NCBI GenBank assembly: GCA_002335495.1
Contig: DDBW01000006.1
Span: 4,701 to 68,700 of the forward strand
Source of the DNA: Candidatus Dojkabacteria bacterium UBA2022
Lineage (GTDB): Bacteria; Patescibacteriota; Dojkabacteria; SC72
Direction of reading: 5' to 3'
Length of the DNA stretch: 64,000 nucleotides
Part shown: piece by piece, positions 33,416 through 40,732 of the stretch
Numbering within the stretch: the stretch's first letter is position 1
Layout of the letters: every line of letters begins with the position of its first letter
Made by a program: the position numbers and the translations under genes
The notes under the pieces: model-generated
What the model was told of the DNA's origin: nothing
The model's database searches: none
Seen by the model: the letters and a program-made list of their open reading frames with translations, nothing else

Positions 33416-34277
33416 TCACAGCACTCTACAATATGAACAATTACTGTCTGATGTTACGCAAACCCTATCCGAGAAAGAGCGTGCACTGTTTGATCTACCT
33501 AGAAGGTTAATGGGACCTGAATCTGTTAATGAAATAAGAGAAATATTAACAAACATGGGATTTGTGCGATTTGAAGGAGGCCCAGTACTTATGGGAATCA
33601 ATGATGGATTACCATGCTCAATTGAAGGAACTAGATTAAATGAAACTCCTGCACGTGAACTATATGTCCCTCCTTTTTATGTATCAAAGTATACCGTATC
33701 TAATTTGGAGTATGAGCAATTTGATAAGAGGCATAGTAGGACTAATACTTCGTCAGGTGATAAAAATCCGGTAACATGCGTTACATACGGTAAAGCAGTC
33801 GGCTATGCATTGTGATTAAGTGAACAAACAGGACTTGCTTTCTCACTCCCAACAGAGCCTCAATATGTAGCTGTAACTGCTCCGTATGGATGGCAATATC
33901 CGTATCAGCAGGAGGGTTTGCCTAAAAGAAAAGAGCAAAATCACTTTAGAGCTTTCCCTGATAAGTATCCTGACGGAGAGCTAGGCTCAACTTTAGAGGT
34001 TGATGACCCAATCGGTACTCCTAATCATTTGGGACTATTCCATGCAACAGGTAATGTCTCAATCTTTTCGTTAGGTCATTATCCAACAGCAGGACATTGG
34101 GGCTCCACATCAGATGGTTCCTATATTGTCGCATTGGGTGGTAACTTTAGATTATGTCCATTTGGTACACGAAATATAACTAGGGGTATCCTTGATGTTA
34201 CTGGAATTGCCGATACAGTTGGAATAAGATTGGTTCACCCTGATCCTGAGTATTTATTGAGCCAAAAGCGAGATTAA
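33408..34277 (+). pseudogene. FGE/sulfatase-modifying-factor-like protein with in-frame TGA
   Basis: One frame runs 33408-34277 (289 codons) interrupted only by TGA at 33813-33815. The protein reads V-L-M-G-I-N-D before and L-S-E-Q-T-G-L-A-F-S-L-P-T-E-P-Q after it, matching the family pattern W-L-x-x-x-T-G-x-x-x-R-L-P-T-E. The TGA stands exactly where the family has Trp (TGG). Later motifs (H-L-G-L-F-H-A-T-G-N-V, L-G-G-N-F-R) remain, although the usual E-W after G-N-V is lost. Either a one-base nonsense mutation or read-through of UGA. Start codon overlaps the upstream stop. Confidence 0.7.
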
Positions 34278-34302
34278 ATTATTGAGAAGGTGTTTCCCTG
34301 CT

Positions 34303-34440
34303 AAAGTTCGGGTTTCCGTTTACCCTACTGTGTTGATAATCTATTACCGAACCATAAGTTGGCTTATTCTATATGTTTTTTTACTAAGTTCGGGGAAATA
34401 TCTTTCAGAAACGGAGGATATGGAACGGTATCCGAACTTT
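34303..34440 (+). mobile_element. MITE-like element with 17-18 base terminal inverted repeats
   Basis: Left end AAAGTTCGGGTTTCCGTT (34303-34320) and right end AACGGTATCCGAACTTT (34424-34440) are inverted copies with few mismatches. The 138-base body encodes nothing. The right end recurs at 31210-31238, and an inverted form of it begins repeat A (26050, 35429). No convincing target duplication is visible. The remaining gene-free bases to 34542 hold nothing else recognisable. Confidence 0.55.
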
Positions 34441-34542
34441 TAATTATGGCGATGATAGTATCCTTGTGCATACCTTGATATATAAATATCTTTAGATCTG
34501 CTACTATAAAGTGATACTAAATAATATAACCCTGTCACTGAA

Positions 34543-35409
34543 ATGAATATTTATGTTTGCTCTACTTCAGCTCCCTTACCGGTAGGTGAAAACGATCTGG
34601 AAGTCGCTAAGAAATTTCTTGAATCGTTTGGTCATACTGTAACATATTCCGGAAATATGTTTGCAAGAACCGGAAATACTGCTGGAACTATAGAACAAAG
34701 AATTGAAGATCTCCATGAAGGATTTGCAAATGATAAATATGATTTAGTTCTTGCTGCTACAGGAGGTTTTAACAGTAATGAAATATTACCGTACATTGAT
34801 TATGATCTTATCTCAAAGAGTAAAAAGACATTTTGTGGGCATAGTGATAACACTACCTTATGTTTGAACCTCTATCAAAAGAGTAAGATCAGAAGTGTAT
34901 ATGGACTTTGTTACGAATATTTGAGATTTTCAAAGTCTAAGGATGAACTTATAGATTATAATGATGCTCTGATATCAGCCCCCAATTATAAAGCAAACCT
35001 TGTAAGTCAATTATCTACTGGAAAAGTCTTAAGAGGAGGAGAGATGAAAGGTACTCTGATAGGCGGAAATCTCTCTGTAATAAACTGGTTGTTAGGTACA
35101 AAGTACGGTATGGAACTAACTGACGATTCTATTCTCTTCATAGAGGACGATGAAGACTCGCATGGCTCATATTGGCAAATGTATCTAAGGAAGTTAGAAA
35201 TGCTTGGATATTTTAATACTATCAAAGGTTTAATTATTGGAAAGACTCCCTTTACAGAATTCAACGAGGGGGCAGATATGAGAAGCATATTAGATACAGT
35301 CTTGAAAGACTACAAATTCCCTGTGATATATGATGCCTATTTTGGACATCTAAGGGATAACACTATGCTCAATATTGAATTAGGAATTAATATTGCTCTT
35401 AACGTCTAA
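34543..35409 (+). CDS. LD-carboxypeptidase/MccF-like peptidase (S66 family)
   Basis: 288 residues. Nucleophile Ser in C-G-H-S-D-N-T-T (family G-x-S-D-x-T), catalytic Glu in I-L-F-I-E-D-D-E-D and His in F-G-H-L-R-D-N complete the S66 Ser-Glu-His triad. S66 enzymes trim murein tetrapeptides or cleave acyl-sulfamoyl adenylates (MccF, giving microcin C resistance). The sequence does not decide between them. Last cargo unit before tRNA-Asp. Confidence 0.85.
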   Translation: MNIYVCSTSAPLPVGENDLEVAKKFLESFGHTVTYSGNMFARTGNTAGTIEQRIEDLHEGFANDKYDLVLAATGGFNSNEILPYIDYDLISKSKKTFCGHSDNTTLCLNLYQKSKIRSVYGLCYEYLRFSKSKDELIDYNDALISAPNYKANLVSQLSTGKVLRGGEMKGTLIGGNLSVINWLLGTKYGMELTDDSILFIEDDEDSHGSYWQMYLRKLEMLGYFNTIKGLIIGKTPFTEFNEGADMRSILDTVLKDYKFPVIYDAYFGHLRDNTMLNIELGINIALNV

Positions 35410-35428
35410 ATCCCTCAGATAATAGTGT

Positions 35429-35520
35429 TCGGGTACCGTTAGGTAGAGTAGGCGGGGATAAATAATAACTAAGCTTGTTAATAAGAGGATATTTCAGTTC
35501 GGGGAAATTATGAAAATGTA
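35429..35520 (+). repeat. Dispersed repeat A (copy 2), abutting tRNA-Asp
   Basis: GTTCGGGTACCGTTAGG, GTAGGCGGGGATAAATAATA, TTGTTAATAAGAGG and GTTCGGGGAAATTATGAAAA lead directly into the CCA end of tRNA-Asp. The order matches 26050-26155 throughout, so copy 1 ends in a degraded tRNA 3' end precisely where copy 2 meets the intact one. Confidence 0.65.
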
Positions 35521-35597
35521 TGGCGGAGTGGACGGGACTCGAACCCGCAACCTTCGCAGTGACAGTGCGATGCTCTAACCAATTGAGCTACCACTCC
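35521..35597 (-). tRNA. tRNA-Asp (GTC)
   Basis: 77-base cloverleaf on the minus strand. Acceptor GGAGTGG with CCACTCC, D-stem GCTC with GAGC, anticodon stem TCGCA with TGCGA around CTGTCAC (anticodon GTC), T-stem GCGGG with CCCGT around TTCGAGT. Discriminator G and encoded CCA. Fragments of this gene occur in both copies of repeat B. Confidence 0.95.
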
Positions 35598-35612
35598 ATA
35601 AAGTGCTGCAAA

Positions 35613-35641
35613 AGTATATCAAACAACCCTCCTATTTACAA
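35613..35641 (-). promoter_or_regulatory. Sigma70-type promoter of tRNA-Asp
   Basis: On the minus strand TTGTAA (35641-35636), a 17-base spacer and TATACT (35618-35613), placing the start just before the tRNA 5' end. Confidence 0.65.
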
Positions 35642-35691
35642 TAATTACAAAAGAAATATAATGGAAAAGATAATAGATAACCTGCCCAAAA

Positions 35692-36525
35692 TTGAAACCC
35701 TCCGACATTGTTAAAATTCAAACGATTGTATTAGACCCCAACCTTGATGTTATAGCTACCTCTATCAAAGAGTATAAAGGATATAACTTCTACGACCTTT
35801 TAAGCCCACCTAAAAGTGCGATACGAGATGCCATGCGATCCCTAAAAGAAATGCAAAGCATAAGTGCGGATATATCAATATCAACACCTTTAACCCCTAT
35901 AGAGCAGTACTCCGTGGTGATACTGCGAACTCCGTCCCACTACTTCCTAACCCTTGTACCTTTAACTCCAGCCATGCAACTTGTTGAAACGGTTACTAAG
36001 TTAGAAGAATATGCCTATACTGACCAACTCACAGGAGCACTGAACCGCCATGCATACTGGAAACTTCTAGAAACCATGCTTTACGAAATAGGTCGTGAGA
36101 ACCTTGGATTAGGGGTTATCTTTTTAGATATCGATGGACTTAAGGGAATTAACACAAACTCAGGATATGCAGAAGGAGATAGCACAATCGCTTTTGTCGC
36201 AAAGTGTGCTCAAAAGAGTCTTCGAAAATACGATCTCCTTATTAGAATGGGAGGTGACGAGTTTCTAGCTATATTCAGAATCGATCCCAAAAAAGACTTC
36301 ACAGTTGAAGATATGGCTATGCGTATTTTAAACACGGTTCGCAGAGAAAGCGGTGGAAATATATCTGTCTCGATGGGGGCAAACTATATAAAACCAGGAG
36401 TTATTCATACTCTTGTTTCAGGTCCTAAATGGAAAAAAACCTGGAATAATCTATATAACGATCTTGATTCTAAACTTCGTAAAGCAAAAAAAGAGGGAAA
36501 GAACCAAGCGATTCTTTCCCTCTAG
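35692..36525 (+). CDS. Diguanylate cyclase-like GGDEF protein
   Basis: 277 residues. An N-terminal PAS-like region (about 1-105) precedes a GGDEF domain (about 110-277) with Y-T-D-Q-L-T-G-A-L-N-R, F-L-D-I-D-G-L-K and an intact M-G-G-D-E-F. It should make cyclic di-GMP. The only start is TTG 35692. An ATG at 35661 in a neighbouring frame (M-E-K-I-I-D-N-L-P-K-I-E-T-L) would extend the protein if one base had been gained near the CCCTCC run. The 3' end contains the terminator of the convergent thioredoxin gene. Confidence 0.85.
   Translation: MKPSDIVKIQTIVLDPNLDVIATSIKEYKGYNFYDLLSPPKSAIRDAMRSLKEMQSISADISISTPLTPIEQYSVVILRTPSHYFLTLVPLTPAMQLVETVTKLEEYAYTDQLTGALNRHAYWKLLETMLYEIGRENLGLGVIFLDIDGLKGINTNSGYAEGDSTIAFVAKCAQKSLRKYDLLIRMGGDEFLAIFRIDPKKDFTVEDMAMRILNTVRRESGGNISVSMGANYIKPGVIHTLVSGPKWKKTWNNLYNDLDSKLRKAKKEGKNQAILSL
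36486..36522 (-). terminator. Terminator of the thioredoxin gene, inside the GGDEF 3' end
   Basis: GAGGGAAAGAA (36493-36503) and TTCTTTCCCTC (36512-36522) form an 11-bp stem with an 8-base loop. On the minus strand seven U follow (36492-36486). Nineteen bases past the thioredoxin stop. The hairpin is also coding sequence for the last residues of the GGDEF protein. Confidence 0.8.
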
Positions 36526-36541
36526 AACTATTCTTCCCTTG

Positions 36542-36868
36542 TTACTTTCCTGCGTGGACTTCTAACGCTCTCTCATATACAGCTTTTGGCTGTACTCCTA
36601 TGAAGGTTTGTACAGGTTTCCCGTCCTTAAAGAGAATAACCGTAGGGATACTCATAACCTGATACTTCATTGAGGTTTCTGGATTCTCATCAACATTCAA
36701 TTTCATAACCTTAACCACATCCTTTTTCTCATGAGCGATCTCCTCAATTATTGGTCCAAGCATCAAGCAAGGCATGCACCATGCCGCCCAGAAATCCACC
36801 ATTACCAGCCCCTTGCTCTCATGTACACTCTCTTGAAATGTACTGTCTGTTACTGCTAAATCTGCCAT
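36542..36868 (-). CDS. trxA: Thioredoxin with W-C-M-P-C active site
   Basis: 108 residues from M-A-D-L-A-V at 36868; upstream codons in frame are not thioredoxin. The fold is complete: V-D-F-W-A-A-W-C31-M-P-C34, V-D-E-N-P, cis-Pro in S-I-P-T-V-I-L-F and G-x-x-P-K at the end. The Met replacing Gly in C-G-P-C is uncommon and should shift the redox potential. Reduces protein disulfides in the cytoplasm. Confidence 0.9.
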   Translation of the reverse strand: MADLAVTDSTFQESVHESKGLVMVDFWAAWCMPCLMLGPIIEEIAHEKKDVVKVMKLNVDENPETSMKYQVMSIPTVILFKDGKPVQTFIGVQPKAVYERALEVHAGK

Positions 36869-36943
36869 TGTTATTATGATATAATTTAATATGTAACCTA
36901 TGTTACTACATATTCTAGTTCTTAAATATGTATAAGTCAAGGA

Positions 36944-38050
36944 ATGAAAATTATAAGTATAAAAGATCATACAGTAGAAGAAATTGCAGCCCAAGCAGCA
37001 TTAGTTTTGGAGAATGGAGGCTCTGTTATATATCCAACTGAAACCTGTTATGGAATAGGGGTTGATGCTACAAATCAGAAAGCCGTTGACATGCTCTATG
37101 ACTATAAAGGATTTAGAGGTCAAAAACCCTTTTCTATGGCTGTTGTTGATAGGGAAATGGCTGAAAAATATGTGCATATCAATGAAATGGCAGACAACTT
37201 GTACAAAAACTACCTACCAGGCCCAGTTACTGTAGTATCTGAAAGCAAAGGATTAGTTGCCAAAGGCGTTGAAACTGAATATGGAACAGTTGGAATTAGA
37301 ATCCCTGATCATGAGATTCCTGTTGCTATTGTTAAAGCCTTTGGAAATCCAATGACTTCAACATCCGCAAATGTATCTTACAAGCCAGTCCCGTATAGCA
37401 TTGAACAACTTCTTAAACTCACTCCAAAAAAGAGCCAGAAATTCATAGACCTCATTATTGATGCGGGTACCCTACCAAAGAACGTACCCTCAACTGTTTT
37501 AGATACTACGATGAATAGTCTTGAGGTGTTAAGAGAGGGGAAGATTGAATTCGAAGATGCCATTAAAAGATCTAAACTTGTAAAACAGGTGGAAACCAAA
37601 ACTACCGATGAGACTATTTCACTCGGAGAGGAAATTGCTAACCTGTTTATAGAGAAACATACTAACGGCCCGTTAGTATTCGCCCTTAGCGGTGAGCTTG
37701 GAGCGGGTAAAACACAGTTTACAAAAGGTGTCGGCAACTTGCTTAAAGTAGAGGATATTGTTAACTCTCCAACCTATACAATTATTAATGAATATCAGTA
37801 TAAAGACGGAGACAATACTCGAACCCTTGCTCATATGGATACCTGGAGAATTCAGGATGAGAATGAGTTCAATAGATCTGGACTACAAGAATATCTTGAA
37901 AGATCGGATATTGTAGTTATCGAATGGGCAGATAAGTACTATAATCAGCTGGAAAGCTTGGTGAAAGAATTCGGAGGAAGAATTGTTAAGGTTAACTTCA
38001 GATATCTAAGTCCTCAAGAACGAGAGATATCTATATACGAAACCAATTAA
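36944..38050 (+). CDS. TsaC-TsaE fusion protein for t6A tRNA modification
   Basis: 368 residues. Residues 1-205 are a YrdC/TsaC threonylcarbamoyl-AMP synthase (V-I-Y-P-T-E-T-C-Y-G-I-G, K-P-F-S-M, T-S-T-S-A-N-V-S). Residues about 222-368 are TsaE, the ATPase that recycles the TsaB/TsaD complex, with Walker A G250-E-L-G-A-G-K-T and S-P-T-Y-T-I. The two are separate genes in most bacteria. TsaD is encoded 619 bases downstream in the same apparent operon, so the t6A pathway is clustered here. No TsaB is seen. Confidence 0.92.
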   Translation: MKIISIKDHTVEEIAAQAALVLENGGSVIYPTETCYGIGVDATNQKAVDMLYDYKGFRGQKPFSMAVVDREMAEKYVHINEMADNLYKNYLPGPVTVVSESKGLVAKGVETEYGTVGIRIPDHEIPVAIVKAFGNPMTSTSANVSYKPVPYSIEQLLKLTPKKSQKFIDLIIDAGTLPKNVPSTVLDTTMNSLEVLREGKIEFEDAIKRSKLVKQVETKTTDETISLGEEIANLFIEKHTNGPLVFALSGELGAGKTQFTKGVGNLLKVEDIVNSPTYTIINEYQYKDGDNTRTLAHMDTWRIQDENEFNRSGLQEYLERSDIVVIEWADKYYNQLESLVKEFGGRIVKVNFRYLSPQEREISIYETN

Positions 38051-38066
38051 ATTATTCAAAACCCAA

Positions 38067-38669
38067 ATGGTAAAAGCAATCTGTTTCGATCTTGATGGTG
38101 TGTACTTCACAGAGGATAGTTTCAAGCGATTTGCACAGGCAATGTCTGTAAATACTGACTACGATACCGCCGTACAGATTCTTAAAAAATCTCCTGAGAT
38201 GGCATCATTCAAAAAAGGTGAAATGTCGGAAGAGGCATATTGGGATTTTGCCAGAAGGGAGTTGAAGCTTGATTATAGTAACGAGAAAATATTTGAACTC
38301 CTTAGGGGTAGCTATGAAGTAAACGAGAGAGTGGTTGAAGTTGTAAAAAAGGTTAGGGAGTTGGGGTATAAAACATGTATATGCTCTAACAACTTTGAGA
38401 CAAGGATTCGAGAAATTGATGCGAAGTTTGATTTCTTGAAGAACTTTGATGTTAAAGTCTTTTCGTATCTGGTTGGTTGCATCAAACCATCTGAGGAAAT
38501 ATTCAAATACCTTGTAGGAGCTGCCTCTGTAGACCCTTCCGAAATTGTATATTCTGATGATTCTTCTGAAGCCGTTGAAACAGCGAAAAAGATTGGAATA
38601 AATGCACTGCATTATGAGGATTTTGATGGCTTTATTAAATACTTAAATGAGTTGGGAGTTAATATCTAA
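38067..38669 (+). CDS. HAD-superfamily hydrolase
   Basis: 200 residues. Motif I is C-F-D-L-D-G-V-Y, motif II is C-I-C-S-N-N, Lys in G-C-I-K-P-S, and motif III is Y-S-D-D-S-S. The cap is the small alpha-helical type of the phosphoglycolate-phosphatase/epoxide-hydrolase group. Substrate unknown. It stands between TsaC-TsaE (16 bases) and TsaD (stop TAA overlaps ATG), so it is co-translated with t6A genes. Confidence 0.85.
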   Translation: MVKAICFDLDGVYFTEDSFKRFAQAMSVNTDYDTAVQILKKSPEMASFKKGEMSEEAYWDFARRELKLDYSNEKIFELLRGSYEVNERVVEVVKKVRELGYKTCICSNNFETRIREIDAKFDFLKNFDVKVFSYLVGCIKPSEEIFKYLVGAASVDPSEIVYSDDSSEAVETAKKIGINALHYEDFDGFIKYLNELGVNI

Positions 38670-39724
38670 TGATAATCCTTGGTATCGACACCAGCTGTGA
38701 TGAAACTTCTATTGCTATTTCAGATGGCAGAAAAGTGCTGTCCACTATCCGAGCCACTCAGGTGGATATTCATAAAGAGTGGGGCGGTGTTGTTCCCATG
38801 ATTGCCAAGCGTGCCCATGAAGAAAATATTGAGGGTGTATTCAATAAAGCTCTAAAGAAAGCCAAGGTTACTATTGAAGATATCGATTACATTGCGGTTA
38901 CGAAAGGACCAGGACTGGCAATTGATCTTGAGGTAGGAATTCAATTCGCAAAGAAATTGAGTAAAGAGTATGGTAAACCTTTTGTTCCGGTTAATCATAT
39001 GGAAGGACACCTTCTCTCCTCTCTTGCCTTAAATAGTAAAGGGAACGGACTTGTTTCAGACGAAGACTTGGAGAATCTTTTCCCAGCTCTTGGATTACTG
39101 ATGTCTGGAAAGCATACCGAAATTATCTATGTTGAAGGCTTTGGAAAATATAAAAAGTTGGGACTAACATTAGATGATGCAGCTGGAGAAGCTTTTGATA
39201 AAGTCGGGAGGATGCTAAATTTCGGATATCCAGGTGGGCCAGTGGTTTCTGAGTTTGCCAAAAGAGGTAAGGTTGGAGTTATTGATTTACCAATTCCTAT
39301 GGAAAAATCAGGGGACTTAAACTTCAGTTACTCTGGTCTTAAAACAGCAGTTTTGTATAAAGTTAAGGAGTATGAGCAGAAGGGGATTCCTCAAAAAGAA
39401 TGGGTTTATGATCTATGCCGTGCATTTGTTCACTCAATTGAGATGTCTGTAACAGTTAAGCTCCTTAGCGCTATTAAACAATATCCTGAAATCAAGAGTG
39501 TACTTGTTGGAGGAGGGGTATTTAGTAGTGAGTACATTTTGAGGAAGATAGGGCAGGTGGTTAAGGATAAGGGTTTAAGGTATTTGTATCCAGAACCTGA
39601 TTATAGGAGCGATAACGCTGGGATGATATGTATTGCAGCGTACTACAATATTCTTGATAATAAGTTTTTAACTGATAATACTGATATTGATAATATAGAC
39701 AGAGATCCAAGACTTAGTCTCTAG
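38669..39724 (+). CDS. tsaD: tRNA N6-threonylcarbamoyladenosine transferase TsaD
   Basis: 351 residues of the Kae1/TsaD ASKHA fold: G-I-D-T-S-C-D-E-T-S, the metal-binding N-H-M-E-G-H, T-K-G-P-G-L, D-D-A-A-G-E-A-F-D-K and late D-N-A-G-M. Transfers threonylcarbamoyl to A37 of ANN-decoding tRNAs. Start overlaps the HAD stop; 3' end overlaps the convergent hypothetical by 11 bases. Confidence 0.95.
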   Translation: MIILGIDTSCDETSIAISDGRKVLSTIRATQVDIHKEWGGVVPMIAKRAHEENIEGVFNKALKKAKVTIEDIDYIAVTKGPGLAIDLEVGIQFAKKLSKEYGKPFVPVNHMEGHLLSSLALNSKGNGLVSDEDLENLFPALGLLMSGKHTEIIYVEGFGKYKKLGLTLDDAAGEAFDKVGRMLNFGYPGGPVVSEFAKRGKVGVIDLPIPMEKSGDLNFSYSGLKTAVLYKVKEYEQKGIPQKEWVYDLCRAFVHSIEMSVTVKLLSAIKQYPEIKSVLVGGGVFSSEYILRKIGQVVKDKGLRYLYPEPDYRSDNAGMICIAAYYNILDNKFLTDNTDIDNIDRDPRLSL

Positions 39725-40661
39725 GAAATTCAAATACTTTAATGTCTCTATCAATATAAGATTCTATTTCAAGAATAACTCTATCTGTATCTATATACGG
39801 TGTTATAAGGTAAACAGCTTTACCTTTTCTATCAAAGATTGTTATCTGAGCCGTAGGAGGGTTAAATTCTGTCCCATTAACACTCATCTCTATATCAAGT
39901 CCTGTTATATTCTTAACGGTTTTAATAATTGTCTTTCTATCCTCGCTATGGAGCTTATCTTTATTTAGATTTATTATCTGGAAGACGGAACTTAGGTCTC
40001 CAGTTAAATCATTTCTGTCTAGGAGTATTTTTGACGCAGGAAATGTATTTCTATTGTTTAGCTCCTCTGAAATCGTAAATATATTTCTAGCGACACCTGC
40101 GCATGCGTCTTTAAATTGATTAATTGCTGAGACTGATGCGTCTATCTGAGAACTTATTGCGCTTCTTATATCAACTCTTCCATCATTAAAGCGAAGTATA
40201 AAGTGATTATTTTCATCATCCTCAATCTCTAAAACCGAGCCGTTTTTTGTTTGGTATATTGATGTAGTTAGTGCTACTCTACCTGCAAAATCATAGTGTC
40301 GATTTACCATTGCGTAGATGTAATCGTCTTCTGGGGCTTTTTGAAACTCAACATCGAAATCTGCATTTATTCCACTCTCCTGAAATTTAGGGAGTACTTT
40401 CCATTCACTTAAAAAATCACTTGAGTGTGTGTCATATACATAAATCATTTGCTGTAGATATGTCGATAAATCACTCCGTCCGAGTCTGAATTTTGCATCA
40501 GAAAAGTATTTTGGATTGTCTATAAAATCAGTACATTCTGGAAGTCCTATTCTTATGGCATCAACGGCAGCATTAAACTGGTGTACAAAGTTAGTTCTGT
40601 CTTGAAGTTCCTCTTTCTCAGCTCTCTGTAGTGATCCTGTTACCCATCTTGGAGCAGGCAT
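39714..40661 (-). CDS. Hypothetical protein, member of a local paralog family
   Basis: 315 residues, cytoplasmic, helical N-terminus (Q-D-R-T-N-F-V-H-Q-F-N-A-A-V-D-A). A segment (about 185-255: I-N-Q-F-K-D-A-C-A-G-V-A, N-T-F-P-A-S, N-D-L-T-G-D-L) has the same spacing of motifs as the proteins at 42541-43026 and 43076-43594. The C-terminal domain is beta-rich. Function unknown. Confidence 0.5.
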   Translation of the reverse strand: MPAPRWVTGSLQRAEKEELQDRTNFVHQFNAAVDAIRIGLPECTDFIDNPKYFSDAKFRLGRSDLSTYLQQMIYVYDTHSSDFLSEWKVLPKFQESGINADFDVEFQKAPEDDYIYAMVNRHYDFAGRVALTTSIYQTKNGSVLEIEDDENNHFILRFNDGRVDIRSAISSQIDASVSAINQFKDACAGVARNIFTISEELNNRNTFPASKILLDRNDLTGDLSSVFQIINLNKDKLHSEDRKTIIKTVKNITGLDIEMSVNGTEFNPPTAQITIFDRKGKAVYLITPYIDTDRVILEIESYIDRDIKVFEFPRD

Positions 40662-40732
40662 TATATGTTCAGTGTCTAATTCATTGAGCAGTAGTATAAT
40701 TATACATTATATTACGTAATAACCGCAATTTG

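Noticed and set aside
26050..35520. CRISPR array, considered because of the dispersed repeats
   Set aside because: Repeats are of several kinds, 25-190 bases long, irregularly spaced with genes between them; no cas genes.
35520..35714. 64-residue frame beginning in the complement of tRNA-Asp (M-A-E-W-T-G-L-E-P-A-T)
   Set aside because: This is the usual false protein read across a tRNA gene; no coding signal beyond it.
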